Shown: in pieces, positions 33,933-45,900 of the stretch
Numbering within the stretch: position 1 is the stretch's first letter
Layout of the letters: each line of letters opens with the position of its first letter
The notes under the pieces: generated by a model
Seen by the model: the letters and a program-made list of their open reading frames with translations, nothing else
Databases searched by the model: none
Told to the model about the DNA's origin: nothing
Translations under genes and position numbers: made by a program
Origin: Pseudoneurospora amorphoporcata
Lineage: Eukaryota > Ascomycota > Sordariomycetes > Sordariales > Sordariaceae
Reading direction: 5' to 3'
NCBI GenBank assembly: GCA_033297205.1
Contig: MU859156.1
Coordinates: forward strand, 1 to 64,000
DNA: 64,000 nt

Positions 33933-34797
33933 AGGTTGTCTACAGTGTACGTAGGAGGACTGCGCGCCGCTCACTATTTCTTTGTGTCATTTCGGTTTCC
34001 GTTCATCACATCGCTGGCGGTTTAGTTGGTTGTAAGCTTGATTTTCCGGGAGGTTTTGTGTTGGTACCGCGTTATCTGGTATTCGTTCCATAAAAGCATC
34101 TGGGGCTGGAGTCTAGCGGAGAATCGAACTGCTTTAGAGTCACCAAGGGTTCTCGGGGTTGCCTTACTTCTCTTTCTCATTCGTGAACTCAATTTGGTGA
34201 TGAGCACATTCTAGCCTGCGAGCTTGTGAAGTCAGAAAACAATGGAAACAATCTAAGCTATGGACTGTTCTGACAGGATACACGTCACATATGAGTTGGG
34301 CTGACCAAAAGAGCTCTCTGGGGCACAGTCGTATTTTCTGTAAGTTCAGAAGTTTCTGGTCAAAATGGGCTTATTTGTCACGCAGCCACATCCAGCCTGT
34401 CCTTGACACATTCGCTGCCATTAAAGAGTTTCATTCATGAGGATTCTGGTTATTGCCTTGTTCACCCTGATACTCTCAACACTAAAGGGTGGCTGGCGTG
34501 TGGAACAATGGCAATATTCACCTGTCACTTGAGACAAACGGGACGAAAATAGAGAATACGGCTTCACTAACCACATTCAAAATCTATGGAAATTGGTGAC
34601 TCTTGTCGACCACTTACGGATGTTTTAATATACATATCTTCTCCATCCACAGAGGCCTCGTCGGCAAGCGAGGCAGGACTTCTCCCTTCAACCTCTCTTC
34701 GATCTCTTCTCAACCTCTTCTCAACCTTTTCTTAACCTCTTACCCAAGATCTCGCACCTACGTGAACAGGGACCGATCAACAAGCAGCACCGCAACT
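33933..34797. other. Spacer and 5' leader
   Basis: It holds the lunapark 3' UTR and a CT-rich leader of the next gene. The frame of the next gene is open upstream to 34603, but that part looks like untranslated pyrimidine-rich leader. Confidence 0.5.
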
Positions 34798-36138
34798 ATG
34801 GGCGCCGCACCCCAAGACCTCACAAAGCCTTACCTTCCCTCCACCTTCACCCTCCCCTTGCGTCCCCGTAATGGTGACACTAATGGCGGTGGTGATTCTG
34901 GTGGTCACTACCAAACTCTCATCCAACAAGTGTCCAACCTCACCATCGATGACTACCAAGCTCCCCAAGGAGACCGCCACGTTGGGACCCGCCGTCAAGA
35001 GCAGCGCATTGTCCAAACGACGACAACTACAACAACAACAACCACAACCACGACCTTCTCCCCAAGGGTTGCGAAGCCCAGGGAAAGACTTCTCAAACCC
35101 GGTTCTCTCTCAACTGTCAGATTCTCTTCTGATACAAATCCGTCCACTTCCAGTTCGGATTTATCCACCAGTTCATGGGCGACGATGACGAGCCCGACTC
35201 GTCATTTGGGAGTCCCTAGATCGGTTTCTGGGTCCGGGTCGGTACATAGTAGTATATCGGAAGTGTCTGGATCCGGATCAAGATTTGGAGGAGCTGCTCA
35301 GCCTTCTCCAAGTCAGAGGTACTTGAGAACAAGAAGGGGCGCCGTCTCAGGCCCTAGTTTCCCTGGCCCCGATCACGGTTCTTTGAGTTCAGCTGCTCCG
35401 GGTTCACCCTCCTCTTGGTGTTCTTCAAGTAATCTCGGGTCTGGGGATCACAGAGCGCCTCCTCGGCAGCAACTATTGTTGCCTGCGCCGTCTTCAATGG
35501 CTTCTGATCTTCGTACTCCAGGTTCCGGCTCGATGATGAGTAGCGATATTACTGGTAGCAGAACTGGTAGCGCTACTGCAGCTGTTACCAACCGGTTGAA
35601 CCAAACTAGACTCCCTCTTTCTCCTTCCAAGTACAGGGTAGGCAGCGACCACAACCGTAACAGCTTTCAAGCCATCACCGACCCCGCCGCCTTATCCGCT
35701 TCATCATCTGTCTGCGATGCGAGCAGCAGCAGGAGTACCGTACGTCCAACAAGCTTGTACACCTTGCCATCGCCGCCGTCGACGTCCTCACGTGTTAGTA
35801 GTAGCAGGCCATCGCACAACCCTCAAACCAGGACCGAAGAAATCACGCCCCAGGATTCCATTTCTCAGATTGGATTTTCTGCCTCCGCCTCCGCCTCACC
35901 CTTATCGGTACGGAGAGCACAACATATATCCTCACTAGACCTTCCTACCTGGACTGTACCTCTACGGGGTGTCCGCCACGTTTCTGCCTCTGAGATCGGT
36001 TTATCGCCGCCGCATGTTCGTCCACAACAAGAGGACCGCTGGATTTTACCGTCGAGTACACCGGGGAGGTTTGGGCCTCCGGCACCTTCTGCATTTGGAG
36101 TTGGGTCGTCGAGGGGTTCCTCCCGGCGGGACTACTAG
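34798..36138 (+). CDS. Ser-rich disordered protein with poly-Thr tract
   Basis: I do not recognise this protein. A single exon from the ATG at 34798 (CAACTATGG context, after a CT-rich leader) encodes 446 residues. A run of 13 Thr follows EQRIVQ at about residue 75-90 and is written with mixed ACG/ACA/ACT/ACC codons, so it is more than a simple DNA repeat. Most of the rest is Ser/Pro/Gly-rich low complexity (SGSGSVHSSISEVSGSGS, RTGSATAAVTNRLNQTRLPL). The C-terminal part is somewhat more ordered (DLPTWTVPLRGVRHVSASEI, then DRWILPSSTPGRFGPPA). There is no signal peptide or membrane segment. It is probably a phosphorylated scaffold or regulatory protein; the function is unknown. A frame of this length with even codon use is unlikely by chance. 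Confidence 0.65.
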   Translation: MGAAPQDLTKPYLPSTFTLPLRPRNGDTNGGGDSGGHYQTLIQQVSNLTIDDYQAPQGDRHVGTRRQEQRIVQTTTTTTTTTTTTTFSPRVAKPRERLLKPGSLSTVRFSSDTNPSTSSSDLSTSSWATMTSPTRHLGVPRSVSGSGSVHSSISEVSGSGSRFGGAAQPSPSQRYLRTRRGAVSGPSFPGPDHGSLSSAAPGSPSSWCSSSNLGSGDHRAPPRQQLLLPAPSSMASDLRTPGSGSMMSSDITGSRTGSATAAVTNRLNQTRLPLSPSKYRVGSDHNRNSFQAITDPAALSASSSVCDASSSRSTVRPTSLYTLPSPPSTSSRVSSSRPSHNPQTRTEEITPQDSISQIGFSASASASPLSVRRAQHISSLDLPTWTVPLRGVRHVSASEIGLSPPHVRPQQEDRWILPSSTPGRFGPPAPSAFGVGSSRGSSRRDY

Positions 36139-38114
36139 GTTCTTATGGGTGCATGGTCACTGGTGGGAAGTGAGGTAAGTTCTGCATAGTTGGTGAAAGG
36201 GAGAAAGCCATTGTATGTATTACCGGTAAAACAGGTATCTTTTAGGAAGTTTAGCTTTGGTGTTGTTTTCAACCATAATGATAGACGTAGTAGTAATTGG
36301 TGATGGTAGACTCCTGATTATGGAACTTTCCGTGGATGTGGTCAGGTAAATAAGCCGATGGTAGACCTTTTTTCGTGAGCTGAGGCGTATCGTAACATCT
36401 ATTATTGATGGTGACGAGAAGACGTTGGCTGATGTTGGCAGATGTTGGCAGATGTTGGATCGAGCCCATGAAGCGCCAATGGCTATCAACCACTAACAGC
36501 AATAGCTTTTAGTACCGGGCAATTGTGTTAAGGCTTGGTATCGCTCAGTTTGGAAAGGCGGGGTGCAGCTGCATGAAACCCCCACACTAAACTCTTTTCC
36601 AAACGTACTGCGACTGTGCGAGACGCCGAGAGGTCATCATCACGTTGGTTGACGAGCCTCCTTCTTGGATGGAACGGGTTAGCCAAGGTGGTAGGAGGGG
36701 TTCCTGAGAGCGGGGAGTGATGATGCCTCATGACCTTTGGGTCTTGGATTGACTTTTGGACTCATCCCCAAAGTCTCGACAATCGCGGCAAGTCGCCCCC
36801 TCCGCTCCATTTGTCGGATGATGGATGACCCCAATCCAACTGACGACAATGTTCGGGCCGCAAAGCATGGCTGCTCTGCTCTCTGGACGTCCGATCAACA
36901 TCATCAACCCTGGACCAGCACATGCACTGTACCGCGACTCGGCATGCCGTGTTCCTTCGCAGCTCTGCTCCGGCACAGACCGGTCCTATCTTTGCAAAAG
37001 GTTATCTTTGGGCTTGAGAGAGAAAGAATATGAGAATGACCAGATCCGATCCATGTGGAAACAAGTACCGTGCACGGCACCTCCGAACAGTTACTTGCAG
37101 TTGAAAAGGAGGGAGGGGGTTTTGTTTACATTGGATGTTTCGGTTGGATTGCTGGTTGGAGGAGGGGTCGATCTAGCTCGCTTGCTTGGGGCTGGAAAGC
37201 GGGAGAAGCTGACTTGTCGCAACTCCCGCTCTGTCATTACCTGAAACCAGGCCGTAACTTTGACCACTTTGTCAGGGCCTCGCTGGGCCTGTATCGTTTC
37301 ACCACGTCAGCCAGTTCATCGGTTCCGTTCAACTTCCTCCCCGATTCCTTCCCAATTGCTACTTCAACGGTACCGCAGTACTTGCTAGCCTGCTTGCCAA
37401 AGGAAAGCGCCAAATCAGAGAGCATCCCCTCCATTCCTTCCAACATGGAGCAGGTCTCCGTCCTGAATGGCACCTGCCATCTGCATTCCCAATTCGAGAT
37501 CATCACAAGGAAGGAGGCGCCGTGGACAGTACTCAAAGTTGGAAGTTACCCCTACCGCTTCTTACCTTCCCACCTTTTGCCTCAGGCTCTCCAAGCTTCT
37601 TCTCTTTCTTCCTCAAGCTCCTTCCAGTTTGTCCTCTCGTCGTCCGTCGTTAAAATCACTCCCTTCCGCTTCACAACCGAGATTTGTGCAACACAACCTT
37701 ACTAGACTACTTCCCTGCCTGAAGGCTCATCCAGTCGTCTTCCAACACCATCTTCAAGTTGTAAGACTTTCTTGCCAGTCTATCTTCAATCTCCAGCTGT
37801 GTTCTTGTTTGCATCGTCGCACAAGTATCGATCCAGATCCATTCCCCCCCATCTCGTTCCTCCCTAGATCATCTTCACCTTGAGCTGTCAGCTATTGGGC
37901 ACCATGATGTCCACAGCTATCTGACTGATTGCCACTCAGGCGTCGATAGCCTACAGCTAAACACCCCCTGCGACAAGTTCCAGCACTCACGACTTACATC
38001 AACCCGAATTATTGTTCACTACCTTCAGTACGTCTACCACAGGCTCTGACCTTTAACCCTCGAACGTTCCAGCTGATTCGTTATTATGTGCCATAACCAC
38101 AGAAGAAGGTCGAT
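36139..38114. other. Spacer, 5' region of the repeat-protein gene
   Basis: No gene is supported. From about 37560 the plus strand is rich in C and T, with many short CT runs, typical of a long fungal leader or promoter for the gene at 38115. Confidence 0.45.
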
Positions 38115-40334
38115 ATGGAGAGATACGCAGAGACCACCGTCACCACTGAATACGACTCTGCGTATAGCGATGCCAGCTATCCCATCGATGATCTTGGGGG
38201 GCACCACGAGCAAGATCACCATGCTAGCCATAGGAGGCGTCCCAATGTAACGAGAAGTGGGAGGACGGCTTTCAAGGAGCCAAGTCCCCACAGAAGGAGG
38301 TCACCAAGGAGTAAGCTCCGTGGCAGAATGCACTGTGACTGCGGTGCTGAAGCCGTGGTGGAACTGTCTGTCGACGACACTCTGGATTCTGAAAGCGATA
38401 ATGGCAGAGAGTTTGACCAAGAGGACAGACATTCACGCTCTTATCCATGTCATCACACGCGGCAGGCCTCCATGACCACAGACAGGCCCAGAAGATCAGT
38501 TTCAAGAGAGGCCGAACCCAAATTCAACAAAAAGGCTAAAGCCCCCAAGAGGACAGCGGATCCATACATCGAAGAGTACCCGGATGAGCCCGGCCAACCT
38601 GTGACACCGGTACTGGATCACAAGGCCCGTGATCGACGATTTTCGACAACTGGGTCCAAGAGGTCCTCTCGCGACATGGAAGAGCCGTCACCGACTATCT
38701 CAGCGCATTCGCGGGCTGGGACCATCACTTCTGACTCCAAGAGACTGTCACGAGAAGTGGGAGAACCTGCTATACCTGTCCAAACCCGCCACCACCGTGG
38801 CCCTTCAATCTCCGGTACAAGAAGACTCTACCGGGATATGGAAGAACGCCTGCGTTCCAATTCGAGGCGCCCTCAGCGCGGAACCTCAAGATCGGACACC
38901 AAAAGGTTATCGCGGGAACTGGAAGACCGTGGCGGCTCAACCGTGTCCAGTCGCTCCCGAGGCGGCTCTTTGACCTCTGATACAACGAGGTTTTCTCGAG
39001 ATATTGAAGATCGTGTGTCATCCGTCTCGGGTCGTTACCAAAGAGGTACCCCCGTTGCGGAGAAGCACCGATCAGAAGGCGGTTCATCCGTGTCATCCAG
39101 ACTTTCGAGGCAAACCGCGATGTCAACTGCCACGCCTCACGATCACCCGAGAAGGTATTCGGAGCTTGCTGAGCCACGGCACTTTGTTGGTAAGTAGGAA
39201 CAGGTCAAGAATTCGTGTCTCTTATGGTCGGGCTAACCAGCTCATCATGTAGATCCACTTTCGGATTCTGAGCAGGAAAGCACAATTTCGAAGCGTACTG
39301 AATCCACCATAGGCCGCTCGCGATACAAATCTTCAGCGAGAGATGTACCCAGAAGTATGGCTCGAAGGGGTTCCTCGAGAGCTGGGCAGCGGCCTTCTCT
39401 TCAATACTCGTCAACCTGGCCCATGCGAGCACCGGCACTTCACCCAGATGGCGACCAGTCCTCTCATGGGCATCACTACGACAGCACCGAAGACAGCGAC
39501 TATGACTTCATCAACGACCCACGATTTGATCCCATCACCCATCGGATGATTCGACCAAGCCCTCCGCGTGCGCCTTCACCACCTCGCGCACCTACCCCTC
39601 CTAATCTTAGCACTGACGATGAGCCCGAGATCAATGAGTACCCAAGGAGATCAAGGGCGCCGCGGGAACCTAAGGATTCCAGGAGCCCAAAAGTGAAGAC
39701 AGTTCTCAGCAAGGCCAGCCTTCACGCCTTGAACAACGAAGCTCGAACGTCTACCGCTACTGATCTTTGTGAAGTCTGGAGAGCTCATCCGGAGGACTGG
39801 GAGTCCCCTTACTCTTCCGTCCATCTCGGAAATGCGGACGATGAGAGACCGGAATCTAACAATGAGCCAATGATGATGTTGGAACTCGAGGACATCGAGG
39901 ATGAAAAGCCGAGTATGGCGCTGGAACTTGCTTCCAAGTTTCCGCCAGTGAAGGAGGCTGAGAATGTCGCAAACGAGTCGAACTATTCCCGTGGTTCATC
40001 TCCCGTGTATGGCAGCCAGAATCCGCGGTCCACGTCAGATACCATCAACACGGGTCTGATGGCATTGAATCTGTCCCCTGCTACGCCTACACATTCTAGA
40101 CCACCTTCAAGACCCCCCTCGAGATGGAGCACCACAGCGGCTTACGAGTTCCCATTGACTCCGCCTTCCAGAAGCATGTCGCCATTGTTCCACACGTGGA
40201 GGAATAGGGATCGGTTACCCTCTAAGCTCGACGAGAGTGTGGCACATGACTTTGAGGGCTCCTGGGCCGACGGTAGGGAGCCGAGGAGTATATTGACTCC
40301 AAATTATCAAAGCAGTGTGGCCAGTGGGTGGTAG
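38115..40334 (+). CDS. Disordered protein with five 27-residue repeats
   Basis: I recognise no named domain. Exon 1 (38115-39189) and exon 2 (39253-40334) join in phase 1 through a 63-nt GTAAGT-TAG intron, giving 718 residues. The N-terminus is acidic and His-rich (MERYAETTVTTEYDSAYSDA); a CDCGAEA stretch is the only Cys cluster. Residues 178-313 form five imperfect tandem repeats of 27-28 residues with a core like SDTKRLSRELEDR followed by SRxxRG. Each offers R-x-x-S phosphorylation sites. The C-terminal half is Ser/Pro-rich (PPRAPSPPRAPTPPN) with a conserved-looking island, TDLCEVWRAHPEDWESPYSS. It is probably a cytoplasmic or nuclear phosphoprotein; nothing indicates an enzyme. Splice phase and continuous frame support the model. 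Confidence 0.75.
38646..39053 (+). repeat. Five coding repeats of about 81 bp
   Basis: Units of 27, 27, 27, 28 and 27 residues align on KRxSRxxE and a closing R-G/A-x-S/T. DNA copies have diverged, so the repeat is old and kept at protein level. Confidence 0.85.
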
Positions 40335-40820
40335 AAGGTTTTGGCGCATATATCGGCGTGTCGGCGAGATTGCAATCAGATCATAAGTGTGCATTTCCTT
40401 GGAGTTTCACCAGTCAAGTTTGAATATGGGGATTGGGTGTTGTTCCTGTTCTGTCATCACCCGGTCTGCTGTTGAATTTTGAGTTGGTCCGTATGTTCAG
40501 AGAAAGTGACTGCGAGATGTTATTATACCGCGACTCCCCACAATTGTCTGTTGTCTTCCTTTTCCCTGGCCACCGCTCGCTTTTTCTTTGGTCTTCCGAG
40601 TCCTTACTCCCTCTCTTCAAATCGCCGTGGGGTCTGAAACAACTTGTTCAAGGGCCGGATATCGGCAGTTTCATGGATAAAGCTCGGGTTGGTATTGAAT
40701 CCTTGCTCTATAACCGCTGAGTTGCTCCCAAGCCACTCAGTTGTAACGCCTTGCTTCACAATGCTGATCTCGTGAACATACGGCGCTGTCAGTGGGTCAA
40801 GATGGGAAAGCTCCTATTTC
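40335..40820. other. Convergent 3' spacer
   Basis: It lies between two convergent genes and should contain both 3' UTRs. Nothing else is seen. Confidence 0.5.
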
Positions 40821-41915
40821 TCAAAACTTGCCCCCAAAGAGTACAGTTACGAGACTAGGACAGCCGTTAAGCCAGCACCTTGATTGACTCCAAACCTCGG
40901 CCTTCATTCCGACGTCAAACGTCCCAGGACGCGTCAAACACTGTTCTCTCAGTAACTGCAATATCGTATCGACTCTTTCCTTCTGCCCCTCTATTCCCGA
41001 GATGGGCCATACTTTTCCCATCTCTTCCAAGCCCTCCCACGGCAGCTCTCCTTCCCCTGCCAACCCGGTGTTGAGCAGGTATTCTGCCGCTTCAACCGAT
41101 CCCCTCACGAAGGTTTTTTCAAGTGGGGATTTGTAGATAGTAAAATAGGCATAATCCTGCGCTTCCTCTTCCCTGGCTTCCTCATCCATAGCCGCCCAAC
41201 TCTCACGAGTCTCCCCTCTAGGAAGCTTTGGGAACCGAAAAAGATATGGCGGAACACCCAGTTCTTCAACATAAAACCCGATCGCCTCCATGTTATTACC
41301 CGATGCCGCGTATGACAACATATCATACCAGAATTTTTGATCCTCGCCTCCCATACATGACCATAACCTTGGCGGCAGTGGTGTGTCCTCTGAAACAACA
41401 CCATCATCATCAGCAGCAGCAGCACCACCACCACCACCACCAGCCAGCTCCGCCTGTTCTCTGATAAGCCTTCTGACAACATCCAGTCCCTCCTTCCCTA
41501 TGACCCGCGGAATCACGTCGAAAAGATCCCAGCGTCTAGACCGGAGTCCCCCCAAGTAGTAATCGTAATCACGATCACCGTTACTGTCGCCGTCGCCGTC
41601 AATGCCAAGATAGTCTCTATCAAGATACCGCGAGCGCAGCCAGCGGTACTGAGCGTCCTCGGAAATATGCGGCCACCAATCCTCCTGGGGGCAGTCCGTT
41701 CGGTCGTGATATTGGGGGAATTGCCGCCAGTGCGTGTAGCTCGTTTGTATCTTGTCGTAGGGGACGGCCTCGTCCCATGTCCAGTGATTATAGGTCGTGC
41801 CATCAGGTCGGGTGACGATTATTGGGGTGTCTCTATTGCTAAGGATTTGACATGAGAGGGCCGAGGGGAGGAGGGATAGGGTGATGAGGGTGGTGAGTGG
41901 ACAGGATGGACGCAT
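40821..41915 (-). CDS. Secreted acidic protein of unknown function
   Basis: A single exon from the ATG at 41915 encodes 364 residues. The N-terminus is a clear signal peptide (MRPSCPLTTLITLSLLPSAL, cleavage near residue 21-22). The mature protein is Trp/Tyr-rich and acidic, with HWTWDEAVPYD, DCPQEDWWPHISEDAQYRWL and an Asp-rich loop. A GGGGGGAAAADDD tract at about 155-168 comes from a trinucleotide repeat. Two stretches (YAASGNNMEAIGFYVEELG and SVEAAEYLLNTG) resemble ankyrin-like helices, but too weakly to name. Few cysteines are present. A secreted or vacuolar protein is likely; an effector-like role would be a guess. A small extra exon at the 3' end cannot be excluded. Confidence 0.65.
   Translation of the reverse strand: MRPSCPLTTLITLSLLPSALSCQILSNRDTPIIVTRPDGTTYNHWTWDEAVPYDKIQTSYTHWRQFPQYHDRTDCPQEDWWPHISEDAQYRWLRSRYLDRDYLGIDGDGDSNGDRDYDYYLGGLRSRRWDLFDVIPRVIGKEGLDVVRRLIREQAELAGGGGGGAAAADDDGVVSEDTPLPPRLWSCMGGEDQKFWYDMLSYAASGNNMEAIGFYVEELGVPPYLFRFPKLPRGETRESWAAMDEEAREEEAQDYAYFTIYKSPLEKTFVRGSVEAAEYLLNTGLAGEGELPWEGLEEMGKVWPISGIEGQKERVDTILQLLREQCLTRPGTFDVGMKAEVWSQSRCWLNGCPSLVTVLFGGKF
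41403..41452. repeat. CAT/CAG/CAC trinucleotide tract inside a gene
   Basis: On the plus strand the tract passes from cat to cag to cac units and then breaks up. In the minus-strand frame it encodes the Gly/Ala/Asp homopolymers of the secreted protein. Confidence 0.85.
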
Positions 41916-42310
41916 TTTCGAAATATTTTTTTTATAGTACTGTGGGCATCCTTGACCTTGTGTTCTTGTGATCCTGCTGTCCTTGCGTTCTCATGGTTCA
42001 TATGGTTCTGATGAACAAAGCTTTGCCTGACATCTCAAATTGAATGAACAGGAGTAGCAAAGTAAAGTCGTTGTATCTGATCCAGGACGAAGTGAAAACA
42101 TGTTGGCCGAGGTTAATGAAAGATGTAGGCAACAAACAGCATTTACCATCTGGACAGATCTCATAATCATCATGTTAGTTCGAAATTTTGGAGCCGCAAC
42201 GCACCAATAAGACGATGTCGACACTCCGTTAGAAATACTCTGTCCTCCAAGCAACTAAAGTCCCACGTTCCAGAAAGCGATAAGGATCACTTGTATAGTA
42301 CACGACAAGG

Positions 42311-42355
42311 AGTGTTTTTTTTTATTTTTTTTTATTTTTTATTTTTTTTTTTTTT
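42311..42355. repeat. T-rich tract
   Basis: Blocks of 6 to 15 T separated by single A residues. It lies about 60 bp left of the inverted-repeat element and might be a poly-A/T tail of a retro-copied sequence, but nothing else supports that. Confidence 0.8.
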
Positions 42356-42413
42356 ATATTGTTGTTTTGACCAAGACTTGGATGTCATCGTTAGCAACAG
42401 CGAAGTTGCGTCC

Positions 42414-42946
42414 ATCCCTTTAGCTGGGAAACCGTATCATTTTTGCAACATATCTCTTTACTTTCAGTACTTGGTGACCACCCAAAAATTCGCCAAGAAC
42501 ACGCAAACACTGGCAAGGCGCAGGTATCTGCGTGGCCGAGATGTACAATTCAATACTGGTTTGTTTATTAGTTTGGTTCTTCGGGCAAGGGTTGAGCAGG
42601 GGAGATTGGAGCGCTTATTGGGCTTCAAAAAGAGAAACTGGCCTCCGTTTGAAGCATCATAGGACAATGGCAAGGGTTAAAAACGCCACAAAAGCCTCTT
42701 ATGCCTCTTTCCGTCTTCATTCAAGGCCTCAGATAGAAAGATATAAGAGATAGTCCCCTCTACGGTACCCGTCCGCTCGAAGCCTGAATTCTTTTCTACT
42801 TTTAGTAGTTCGAGAGTGCAAATGGGCGTTTTTTGTACCAGACTAACAAACAAACCAGGGTTAGATTGTACAGGTGGATGAAATGTGAATCGGTTAGCCA
42901 CACTGATGGTCTTGACAAAAATGATGCAGTTTCCCAGCTAAAGGGA
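42414..42946. mobile_element. Inverted-repeat element relic (MITE- or transposon-like)
   Basis: The left end (atccctttagctgggaaac) and the right end (gtttcccagctaaagggat) are perfect inverted copies, extended to about 32 bp with a few differences. A second inverted block, with the words tgtacaat and ctggtttgttt, lies at about 42541-42580 and again reversed at 42831-42872. The left arm carries about 53 bp not found in the right. The roughly 250-bp middle has no transposase. I see no clear target-site duplication. It resembles a decayed non-autonomous DNA element. Confidence 0.6.
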
Positions 42947-45900
42947 TCTTTGTGGGTAGGGTTAGGGGCAAAAACATAGCGGCAGGCAGCGGCAGGCCGG
43001 CGGCAGTAGGCGGCTCGGGGCATGACGCACGTGCCTCGAACCCGGAAAAAGGAAAAAAAAAAGCCAAAATTGAACCCGTCGAGGTCTGTGATTCTGCTTG
43101 GGTTTTTGAAACAAATTCCAACAGAGATGTCTCTGCCGCTTCACAAAATCAAAACCGGCTCAGATTGTCCTTTTGAAGCCGCCGGAACTCGGTAAGAGGA
43201 TCACAAAAAGTTCTGGAGCGTGCAATTGCATTGTCTATCCTGTTTCTACTATACTGCTCACCCCCCCCTCTCCTCCCCCTTTTCTTTTTTTCCTGCGGCA
43301 CGGTTTTTACGGAGCCGTAGTAGTTCTTCATGCGGGCTTTTGCCGGCCGATCGCTGTTCGACCGCTCTTATCTCTAGCCAGAACAGCCCGGCACTCCGAA
43401 GCGGATGCCGGGGTGACCGGGGTCCGGCTACTCTCGTCGCCCACTCGAGATCCGCCGCTCGCCTGGCTCCTCCGTCCCACTACGAAATAGAGGTGGTCCC
43501 GTGATTCAGCTATGTACGTAGCGACACTGATGATGTCTGCCAGAAAGATCTTCGCTCGTCTGGCAGGAGTCACCGACTTATGGGTCAACAGCAAAGGATT
43601 TTTCTTCCTTTTAGCAAAGGCCGGGCTCCGAAGTACGTGCCTGAAGTACCGTGACCTGAAGCCCGAAATAAGGACGGAATCCACGTAGCCGTAGAGGTTC
43701 CCGTGCCCGGGCTTGGAAAAAAGGGCTAGGCTCGAACTTCGGCACAAGCCATAGGTATTTCATGGATACTCCGTCCATCATGAATCCATGTCAGGTTCGT
43801 GTCCCAAAACTCCAGGCTCCGGCCGGCGGTAGGCGTGCTGTGAAAGCGGAGATCACAATCTAAAATTCACCAAATTCTGGCTCCGTCACTCTGTGACTCT
43901 TTCAACCCTTACCGCTTACTTGTAGTAAAAAGTGTGAAGGGAATCCGCAATAGAGAGCAGGAAGGAGGCCAGGTGTCCATCACCCCCACAAATTGTCTAA
44001 GAAAGTATGAAACAGCTTGAATTGGGAAAGAGGACATGCGACACGGAATCCGGTGATGAGGAGGGATAGCAGTAAGGAAACGGCTGAATGGTTCCTAATG
44101 CACATGGGATATCACCGTCACAATCCAGTTCCCAATGTTCGCAAACCTCGGGTCGCTGTGATGCATGGATGGACTCTCCTTCAGCTCGGCACCCTCCAAG
44201 GCTTGATACTTCTTCAAGATATCGGAACAGGCCATAGACCGTCAGGAAAGGTCCCAAAAACACAGCGTCGGGTTTCTCCTCCAGCCGGCTGGCGGAAAGA
44301 AGATATATGATAACCTAGCCATATACGTTGGCATATCATATCAGTTGTGTTCTGATATGAAAATCGTTCCTGATAGGCTGGCTTGGTGTTGCAGGCAACG
44401 TCAATTGGAGAATCAGCCTCTTGTCGCCGTCGGTTGCCTGGGTCACTGACTCCAATTCCAGTTGTTTTATCTCGATCATTGTGTTTCCTTTTGCTTATCA
44501 ACCCCGTCTTGGTGTTTTGGCAGGCGGGGTTCGGCCTGTCAATTCTAGTGTATTGCCACTGACGGCGGCAATCATTCTGTAATACGCCAAGGGCCGCTGT
44601 CGAAGCCAAACTCGAGCCAAAATTGCTGACCTCTGTAACCCCCACGGGCTAGCACGGACTAGCGACTCTGCCGTGTGGTGTGGTGTGGTGTCTCTGGATT
44701 GGTTTTGATGATGGATGGGAAGCGAAACAGCCACAGCACAGTACCGAATCCGACGGGCTTTCCTTCTGAATTCGATTCTGCACCTAACTCTTGTCAGAGA
44801 GTCTCATTTTGATGAGGGGAAGTCGTCGACATGCCAACCGGGACTCGTTGTTCAGACCCAAGCCACAAACCCCAGTGCCGTGACATGTCGTCGAATACCA
44901 TCCCACATGGCGTCTGCATGCAGGTTTGCATAGTTGCATCACCACTTTCAGCCAGGTCAGCCTTGGCGAAAGATAGGCGGCCCCTCAAACCGACCATGGA
45001 GTCACGGTCTCGAGGCCTGAAAAGAGCGCACGCGATAAACCGATGTTATGATAATCCAGCTCGAGCTAAAATAGGGTAAGCCGCACCATGTAACGCTGCT
45101 ATGGGAAGCGGGAGCTTTCATCAATAGGCTTTTCCTCCTATCTTGAGCGGAATCTCATATCGGTGATGGTCGCTGAGAGCCCTTTACTAGTCGACGGTTA
45201 CATGGCCTATTGTAGGGTTCCGGGGGTCCCCTAGTGCGCTCTTACATGATATCAAGAGTCAGTTGAATACCATTGGCGTGAAACAGCTCTCTGGACGCAT
45301 ATCAAAACCGCAATTTCCAGCCTGTGAGGGTTGAAATCGATGATGGGCACACAACGGGCATGGTTCCCCTCACACAGCTGAGATCCTACCTCGGGACGGT
45401 AGTGAAAGTCGACACTAAAAACTTGACAGCCCGCTGAAGGGCGTGGCGTGGGAAGCACGAAATCATCCTCGTTGCGAAGATCTGTGACGCAAAAGACCGG
45501 GAAACTCAACTTCGGGTTCAAGGTAATAAACGGCTGTTACGGCGTCCCATTGGCGGCGAGCCGGGACTCGGAAGAGGGCTTTGAAGGCTGGAAGGCACTG
45601 GAGGGCTGAAGAGGCGATTTTGTGGCCCGTCTTGTCCCCGTAAAAAGAGCCCGTTAGACCCATCTTGCCCTCGCTGAACTTTTGCTTTGTGCGCGGATGT
45701 GCTGCTTGGCTGCATGATATTATGGGATGGATAGGTTGGGAGTCGACAAGTTATTCCCGTCATGCTGTCGCATGAGCTTGCAAGGCCCGCCAGGCTCGGG
45801 CCAATGTCGTCCATGCAATTCCACTAGTTCTCGAACATCGCCGGTCCCCACTTCGCCAAGAATCACAACCCACCATCTCCACGCGTAGCTGGGCCCGAGT

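Noticed and set aside
43328..43747. 139-codon minus-strand frame near the inverted-repeat element
   Set aside because: No transposase or other domain is visible and the sequence lacks coding composition.
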